Assembly: GCA_964495465.1 (NCBI GenBank)
Contig: CAZBWE010000029.1
Coordinates: forward strand, 1-26,423
Origin: CAZBWE01 sp964495465
GTDB taxonomy: Bacteria > Planctomycetota > Phycisphaerae > Sedimentisphaerales > Anaerobacaceae
Length of the DNA: 26,423 nucleotides
Reading direction: 5' to 3'
Positions 22,381-26,423 of this stretch are shown piece by piece; the first letter of the stretch is position 1; every line of letters starts with the position of its first letter. The notes beneath the pieces were generated by a model. It searched no databases, had not been told where the DNA came from, and saw nothing but the letters and a program-made list of their open reading frames with translations. The position numbers were made by a program, and so were the translations under genes.

Positions 22381-23055
22381 TTAACGAGGTTCGATTACTC
22401 TTTGTTCCTTGAAGACTTTGCCGGAGAGGTAATCGGTGAAAGTTACCTTTACAGTCAAGGGTTCATCAAACTTGTCAATCTTGTCAGCTATGTCAAAGGT
22501 CAACCTGTAATTGATAGTTAATATCGTGGCAAACCAGAACTTTGTTAGCTCTTCCGGCTTTACATGCCACTGGCCAAGAAGTGCCTCGCCCCCGTCTTTG
22601 TTCAGGTCCCAGAGCTGAACATCTACGGTTCCGGCTGCCTTTATTATGTCACCTTCGGCGTCCATTGGCTGGATATATACGATGAGCTTTTCTTTTTTAC
22701 CGTCTTTATCCTTATCGTAAATGTTGGTGTATCTGGTAATCTTAACACTTTGCAGCTCGTAGAGATTTTCGCCTTTTGCTCCATCGGGCAGGCCGGATAG
22801 AACCTGTATCTGCTTCTGCATCTGTTTGTTATCCGATTCGAGTTGTTCGATTTTGTATGTTAATTGTGTTTCTTCCTGTTTCAACAAGCTGTATTTGTCA
22901 GCAGAGGTCATTTTGCTGTTGGTTTCCTCGCAACCAGATGAAAAGAGCAGAAGACAGAAAACAGAAAACAGAAGACAGAGAACAGAAAACAGAGAACGGA
23001 AAGAACTGACTTCCGACTTCCGACTTCCGACTTCCGATGATTCAATATTCATCAT
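22381..23055 (-). CDS. Lipoprotein with a repeat-derived signal peptide
   Basis: This 224-residue protein of unknown function starts in an ATGA overlap with clpP (23052-23055), with GGAG a few bases upstream. Residues 6-40 are encoded by a word repeat: four CTTCCGA units on the plus strand, then CAGAAAACAGAA-like words. These give a basic SRKS stretch followed by the hydrophobic SLFSVLCLLFSVFCLLLFSSGC, a usable lipoprotein signal with Cys42. After it come a coiled coil (about 56-88) and a beta-rich C-terminal domain (100-224) with a DKDKDGKKEK stretch, which may bind calcium. Without the repeat there would be no signal peptide. The next in-frame ATG lies beyond the lipobox. The C-terminal domain is unfamiliar to me. 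Confidence 0.7.
   Translation of the reverse strand: MMNIESSEVGSRKSEVSSFRSLFSVLCLLFSVFCLLLFSSGCEETNSKMTSADKYSLLKQEETQLTYKIEQLESDNKQMQKQIQVLSGLPDGAKGENLYELQSVKITRYTNIYDKDKDGKKEKLIVYIQPMDAEGDIIKAAGTVDVQLWDLNKDGGEALLGQWHVKPEELTKFWFATILTINYRLTFDIADKIDKFDEPLTVKVTFTDYLSGKVFKEQRVIEPR
22947..23037. repeat. Tandem and quasi-tandem repeat (family C) encoding a signal peptide
   Basis: CTTCCGA is repeated four times without error at 23010-23037. Next to it, 22947-22999 consists of variants of ACAGAAAACAGAA and AGACAGAGAACAG. Both parts lie within the first 37 codons of the lipoprotein gene on the minus strand. The unit length of seven is not a multiple of three, so gain or loss of one unit would shift the frame. 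Confidence 0.75.
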
Positions 23056-23681
23056 TCCTGCTCCTTTTCCCTGACGATTTCGGGCGCTTTTTGCAGTATC
23101 CGGTCGGCCAATCCATAATTTACTGCTTCCTGGGCATCGAGCCAGAGATTCCGGTCGCAGTCCTTCTCGATTTTTTCGGCTGTTTGACCCGTCTGCTCGG
23201 ACAGTATATCATAAAGCCGGGTTCGCAATCGTAATATTTCCTTAGCTTCGATATCAAGGTCGGTAGCAGGTCCAATGAGCTCGCCCGCGATAAGCGGCTG
23301 GTGCAAAAGGATTCTGTTGTTTGACAGGAGAAATCTTTTTTTGGCTTTGCCGCCTGCCAGCAATACCGCAGCCATACTCGCCGCCTGCCCGACGCAATAC
23401 GTTGCGACGTCACAGCGCAAAAACTGCATCGTGTCATAGACAGCCAGTCCTGCCGTTATCGAACCGCCGGGAGAATTGATGTAAAAATGTATATCGGTTT
23501 TGGTGTCTTCATTGCTCAAAAACAGCATCTGAGCAATGATTAAATTTGCAGTTGTATCATCGAGGGGTCCGCCGAGAAAGACTATTCTGTCTTTCAGCAG
23601 TCTTGAATAAATATCGTATGCACGCTCGGTTCGACCGCTTTTCTCAATTACTATCGGCACAAGATTTTGATTCACTGTCAT
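23052..23681 (-). CDS. clpP: ClpP protease subunit (second copy)
   Basis: The 209-residue serine peptidase forms the barrel used by Clp ATPases to degrade proteins. The catalytic triad is S102 (GQAASMAAV), H127 (LLHQPL) and D176 (DCDRNLW). YINSPGGS is present at 68-75. Unlike its neighbour it keeps the standard SMA sequence after the nucleophile. The N-terminal gate region (RTERAYDIYSRLLKDRIVFL) is typical. It lies 50 bases after the first clpP, on the same strand, and overlaps the lipoprotein start by four bases. Two paralogues side by side are common in planctomycetes and cyanobacteria and may form mixed rings. Confidence 0.93.
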   Translation of the reverse strand: MTVNQNLVPIVIEKSGRTERAYDIYSRLLKDRIVFLGGPLDDTTANLIIAQMLFLSNEDTKTDIHFYINSPGGSITAGLAVYDTMQFLRCDVATYCVGQAASMAAVLLAGGKAKKRFLLSNNRILLHQPLIAGELIGPATDLDIEAKEILRLRTRLYDILSEQTGQTAEKIEKDCDRNLWLDAQEAVNYGLADRILQKAPEIVREKEQE

Positions 23682-23731
23682 TTCTGTTATTCCTTAATCA
23701 AATTAGCATACAGTAGATAAATCGGTAATTA

Positions 23732-24397
23732 CTACTTTTTCTTTTTGTCGTTCTTTTTATTCGCCTTGCCCTCACTCTCCTCGTGCAGGACTTCGTCGAT
23801 GAGGCCGTACTCCCGAGCTTCCTGGGCGGTCATATACCTGTCTCTCTCGGTCTCAGCGGCGATTTTTTCGACCGGCTGGCCGGTGTGTTTTGAAAGAATC
23901 TCGTTTATCATAGCTTTCGCTTTGATGATTACGTCCGCCTGTATTTTAATATCCGCCGCCTGGCCGCTGACACCGCCCCAGACCTGGTGCAGCATAACCT
24001 TAGCGTGAGGAAGGGCAAAACGTTTGCCCTTCGTTCCCGCCGCCAGTATTACCGCGGCCCCGGACTGCGCCCTGCCGATGCAATAGGTTGCTACTGGGGA
24101 GTTGATGAAACAGATAGTGTCATAGACGGCCATCGTATCGTCAACGCTGCCGCCGGGGGAATTGATGTATAAGCTGATTTCACTGCCCCGCTTGAGATTG
24201 TCCAGATACAGCATCTTCATAATGACCTCAGCGGCTCTGGCATACGAAATTTCACCTATCAGAAAAACAATCCGGTTCTCCAGCAGTAAATCGTCAAGAG
24301 TCATCTGGCGGTAGCGCGAATACTGGCCGGGCGGTCCGTATTGATTATATGCCTCGGCGTTTTCGATAATGTCCTTTCCGGGATGCTCAATAAACAT
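23732..24397 (-). CDS. clpP: ClpP protease subunit (first copy, divergent)
   Basis: The 221-residue paralogue has an intact triad S112 (GRAQSGAAVIL), H137 (VMLHQVW) and D186 (ETERDRYMTA), with YINSPGGS at 77-84. The residues around the nucleophile differ from the usual AASMG, which may change oxyanion-hole geometry or partner choice. An N-terminal extension (about 20 residues, HPGKDIIENAEAYNQYGPP) and a lysine-rich C-terminal tail (KANKKNDKKKK) are unusual and could regulate ring assembly or ATPase docking. It lies 70 bases after tig, in the order tig-clpP found in many bacteria. The clpX that usually follows is absent here. Confidence 0.92.
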   Translation of the reverse strand: MFIEHPGKDIIENAEAYNQYGPPGQYSRYRQMTLDDLLLENRIVFLIGEISYARAAEVIMKMLYLDNLKRGSEISLYINSPGGSVDDTMAVYDTICFINSPVATYCIGRAQSGAAVILAAGTKGKRFALPHAKVMLHQVWGGVSGQAADIKIQADVIIKAKAMINEILSKHTGQPVEKIAAETERDRYMTAQEAREYGLIDEVLHEESEGKANKKNDKKKK

Positions 24398-24438
24398 TTA
24401 CAATTTCCTTAACATAAATTATTCATCTTGTTTATCAC

Positions 24439-24462
24439 ATCTCGCATAATGCCGCACGAGAT
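24439..24462 (-). other. Imperfect hairpin between tig and clpP
   Basis: ATCTCG (24439-24444) and CGAGAT (24457-24462) form a six-pair stem with a 12-base loop, just before the first clpP. There is no T tract after it on the minus strand, so it is not a convincing terminator. It could be a processing or operator site. Confidence 0.3.
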
Positions 24463-24467
24463 ACACT

Positions 24468-25904
24468 TTATTTAGTTGTCTTTTTGCTCTTTTTAAACGG
24501 TTTTTTCTCAGGCCCGGCTGCTTTTTTAACTAATTTTCCGGCGTTTTTTCCCGCTTTTTTGGTTTCCTTTTTGCCCTCGATTTCCGTTATTTTTGCGGAT
24601 TCGAGCAACTTGGCGATACATTTGCTTTGCCGCACCTCTAATCGAAACTGGGCCAGCGTGCCTTCACGTGCCATCTGCTCTCTCATTCTTTCGGGGCGCT
24701 GCCCCTGCTGAATGGCCAAGCCGGCAATATGGCCGTTAAGCTCTTCGTCGGTCACGTCGATTTCAAGCTTCTCGGCAACTTTATCCATAATAAAGAATGT
24801 CTTAAGCTGTTCTTTGGCCCGCTCTTCACTGCTTGCCTTCAACTGGTCCATCTGCTCGTCGATTTGCTCACGAGACAGTCCCTGTGTCATCAGATTGATG
24901 TATTGTCTTTGCAGAACCGTATTTGCCTGCCTGGCGACAATATCAAGGGGCAGGTCAAAATTGGTATTACCAAGAAGATACTGATATATCTGCTCGGTCA
25001 TCTCCGTTCGCAGTTGTGTTTCCAACCGGTTATGCAGCGCTTCGTGGGTTTTTTCCCGCAGTTCTTTTTCATCCTTGACGCCCAATCTCACAAGGAAGTT
25101 ATTATCTAAATCAGTTGGTTTGAGCCACTTGATATCCCTGATGGTAATCCGAATATCTATTTTTTTGCCGCGATATTTTTCCCTGAAGTATGTTTTCGGG
25201 ACGTCAACGCTCGTTTGCCTGGTATCACCGGCCTTTGCTCCTGTTAGCAGCTCATCGAGTTTCTCTACCGGCACGGCCGCAACAAAACCGGGCTGCTTTA
25301 CATAAATTTCGATATTGTTCAGCTTCTCTTCCTCCTCGTCATCTTCGGTCTTGAGCACAACCTCGGCAATTATCTGGTCCTCATGCTGAACAACACCATC
25401 TTCCCTCGGCACCCAGATGCCCGACCATTTTCGCATCTGCTCAATTTCCTTAGTCACCTGCTCATCGGTGATTTCAACTTTTGGTTTATTTAGAGGAATA
25501 CCTTCGAGTGACGGCAGCTCAAACTCCGGATGAACCTCTACCTCAAATTCAAACTTCATCGGCCCTTCAGCCGGAAGCTCTATTTTTTCAAAATCGATGT
25601 CCGGCTCACCGAGTATGTCCAGTTTGCTGTCCTTGATGGATGACTCGCTTGCATCCGCAATCAATTTTAATTTGACTTGTTCCGATGTCTCTTTTCCGAA
25701 CCTCTTTTCCAAAAGTCGGCGTGGCGCCCGGCCCTTCCTGAAGCCCGGGACAAGCGCTTCATCACGCAAAGTCTTATACTGCTCGTCGGTGGCATTTGTT
25801 ATTGTCTCCTGTGGTATTTCTATTGTTATCTTCTTTTTGCAGGGTCCTGCATCTTCAATCGTCACCGTATTTTTCAATGTTGTTGTCTGCTCTTCTTCCG
25901 CCAT
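24468..25904 (-). CDS. tig: Trigger factor, ribosome-associated chaperone
   Basis: This 478-residue protein binds emerging chains at the ribosomal exit tunnel. The ribosome-binding loop GFRKGRAP (54-61) is canonical. The middle FKBP-like PPIase domain (about 165-265) is clearly present but acidic and divergent, with an EDDEEEEKLNN insert, so prolyl isomerase activity is doubtful. The helical C-terminal arms follow (270-440). The last 35 residues are a lysine/alanine-rich tail (KKAGKNAGKLVKKAAG), which makes it longer than the usual 430. ATG 25904 follows AGGAG (25912-25916) by seven bases. An 8-bp inverted repeat lies just upstream. It starts the tig-clpP-clpP-lipoprotein series. Confidence 0.92.
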   Translation of the reverse strand: MAEEEQTTTLKNTVTIEDAGPCKKKITIEIPQETITNATDEQYKTLRDEALVPGFRKGRAPRRLLEKRFGKETSEQVKLKLIADASESSIKDSKLDILGEPDIDFEKIELPAEGPMKFEFEVEVHPEFELPSLEGIPLNKPKVEITDEQVTKEIEQMRKWSGIWVPREDGVVQHEDQIIAEVVLKTEDDEEEEKLNNIEIYVKQPGFVAAVPVEKLDELLTGAKAGDTRQTSVDVPKTYFREKYRGKKIDIRITIRDIKWLKPTDLDNNFLVRLGVKDEKELREKTHEALHNRLETQLRTEMTEQIYQYLLGNTNFDLPLDIVARQANTVLQRQYINLMTQGLSREQIDEQMDQLKASSEERAKEQLKTFFIMDKVAEKLEIDVTDEELNGHIAGLAIQQGQRPERMREQMAREGTLAQFRLEVRQSKCIAKLLESAKITEIEGKKETKKAGKNAGKLVKKAAGPEKKPFKKSKKTTK

Positions 25905-25927
25905 CTTGGTGCTCCTAAAAAAGTGTT

Positions 25928-25947
25928 TTATATCATCTCTGATATAA
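25928..25947 (-). promoter_or_regulatory. Inverted repeat upstream of tig (operator or hairpin)
   Basis: TTATATCA-TCTC-TGATATAA is a perfect eight-pair inverted repeat lying 12 bases before the tig ribosome-binding site. It overlaps a possible -10 (TATTAT, minus strand 25944-25949). It could be an operator or an mRNA hairpin. Both are inference. Confidence 0.45.
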
Positions 25948-26047
25948 TAAAGAAAAAAGGCGTTTGGGAAAAACCTTCCCTTAGCCCAGTCTTCGCAGGT
26001 TTCGGCTCAAACTTCAGCCCTAAACATATCGGAGACCAACGCCAATG

Positions 26048-26095
26048 TATCACGGGCTTCCAGCCCGTGATACCACGGCCAAGATGGCCGTGGTA
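26048..26095. repeat. Tandem hairpin repeat element
   Basis: TATCACGGGCT-TCC-AGCCCGTGATA is an eleven-pair perfect stem. It is followed at once by TACCACGGCC-AAGAT-GGCCGTGGTA, a ten-pair stem, and the two share the central TA. A shorter relative lies at 26220-26238. The pair resembles dispersed palindromic intergenic elements, and it could also end transcription from the tRNA gene although no T tract follows. Confidence 0.6.
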
Positions 26096-26140
26096 CGCCG
26101 GTAACTCACCGATACTATTTCACCGAATACGTCCCGTAAC

Positions 26141-26212
26141 AGCGGGCGATGAGATTTGAACTCACGACATTCACGTTGGCAACGTGACGCTCTACCACTG
26201 AGCTACGCCCGC
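26141..26212 (-). tRNA. tRNA-Gly (GCC anticodon)
   Basis: On the minus strand it starts GCGGGCG and ends CGCCCGC, a seven-pair acceptor stem, with discriminator U at 26141. The D arm (GCTC-AGTGGTA-GAGC), anticodon stem TCACG/CGTGA with loop TTGCCAA, and T arm with TTCAAAT all fold. The anticodon GCC reads GGC and GGU glycine codons. CCA is not encoded. It has its own promoter at 26300-26327 and is flanked by hairpin repeats. Confidence 0.95.
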
Positions 26213-26219
26213 ATAGTAG

Positions 26220-26238
26220 CACGGTCATCTTGGCCGTG
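26220..26238. repeat. Hairpin repeat, short copy in opposite orientation
   Basis: CACGGTC-ATCTT-GGCCGTG is a seven-pair stem with one G-U pair. Its loop ATCTT is the complement of the AAGAT loop in the element at 26073-26093, so the two copies face opposite ways around the tRNA gene. Confidence 0.55.
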
Positions 26239-26299
26239 TATTCACTCGTCTCTGCAAAACCCCGAACCGTAACCGGACCGGCTGGAAACCAACGTTAAG

Positions 26300-26327
26300 A
26301 TTATATTATTTATTATCGTCTATGCAA
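26300..26327 (-). promoter_or_regulatory. Promoter of the tRNA-Gly gene
   Basis: On the minus strand TTGCAT (26322-26327) and a perfect TATAAT (26300-26305) are spaced by 16 bases, with the start near 26293, about 80 bases before the tRNA. A longer transcript could continue into tig. Confidence 0.55.
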
Positions 26328-26329
26328 GC

Positions 26330-26348
26330 GGATTTTTCGCAAAAATCC
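26330..26348. other. Perfect 8-bp hairpin upstream of the tRNA promoter
   Basis: GGATTTTT-CGC-AAAAATCC folds into an eight-pair stem just behind the -35. On the minus strand it may end an incoming transcript from a gene beyond the window edge, although only scattered T residues follow it. The remaining bases to 26423 hold no gene that I can see. Confidence 0.4.
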
Positions 26349-26423
26349 GGCATTTATCCGCTGCTCTTCCGGCGGTTTTATATCGGCTAAATCGCCGCTG
26401 TATTATAGACTTTACCTGTAAAA

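Noticed and set aside
23010..23037. A CRISPR-like array
   Set aside because: The units are seven bases without spacers and there are no cas genes. It is a simple tandem repeat.
21359..23055. A defence island (methyltransferase with restriction partner)
   Set aside because: No endonuclease, helicase or toxin-like gene is nearby. The neighbours are lnt, clpP and a lipoprotein gene.

Overview
The window looks like a chromosomal segment of a planctomycete, most likely from the Phycisphaerae/Sedimentisphaerales side of the phylum. The evidence is an inference from gene content: a zinc-ribbon/prepilin-like protein with an H-X10-DC ending, PQQ-propeller and glycoside-hydrolase genes of planctomycete type, two adjacent clpP genes, and a reduced cell-wall cluster. 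I cannot confirm the taxon without a database search.

Layout. (1) 1-5328, plus strand: the end of a carbohydrate-degradation region. It holds the C-terminus of a GH2-like enzyme with a discoidin domain, a stand-alone GMP-synthase-type ATP pyrophosphatase, a membrane-anchored calcineurin-like protein with altered metal ligands, a GH27 alpha-galactosidase lipoprotein, and a collapsed PQQ-propeller gene. (2) 5329-5769: a gene-free stretch with a dispersed repeat, then the mraZ promoter with three candidate MraZ boxes. (3) 5770-11494, plus strand: a remnant of the division and cell wall (dcw) cluster: mraZ, a small unknown gene, rsmH, a LysM membrane protein, an ftsL-like gene, ftsI, and a GT-B glycosyltransferase. 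murE, murF, mraY, ftsW and murG are absent. (4) 11549-18315, minus strand: a zinc-ribbon/prepilin-like gene, then (in transcription order from the right) a coiled-coil protein, an unannotated 52-residue membrane protein, mreB, mreC, mreD and mrdA (PBP2), closed by a terminator-like hairpin. (5) 18545-22306, minus strand: a beta-group DNA methyltransferase that may be leaderless, then lnt and a HEAT-repeat lipoprotein, with overlapping ends. (6) 22381-25904, minus strand: tig, clpP, clpP and a lipoprotein gene. (7) 25905-26423: a tRNA-Gly(GCC) with its own promoter, flanked by hairpin repeats.

How the genes fit together. The middle of the window is an elongation and division module: MraZ control, RsmH, FtsL/FtsI for septal crosslinking, and MreBCD/PBP2 for lateral wall growth. 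It runs next to lipoprotein maturation (Lnt) and protein quality control (trigger factor, ClpP).

The most unusual feature is a set of short, quasi-periodic word repeats belonging to several families. They lie at gene boundaries and inside reading frames, including both transpeptidase genes, and one supplies a complete lipoprotein signal peptide. I see no CRISPR array, transposase or phage gene, and no complete new multi-gene system.
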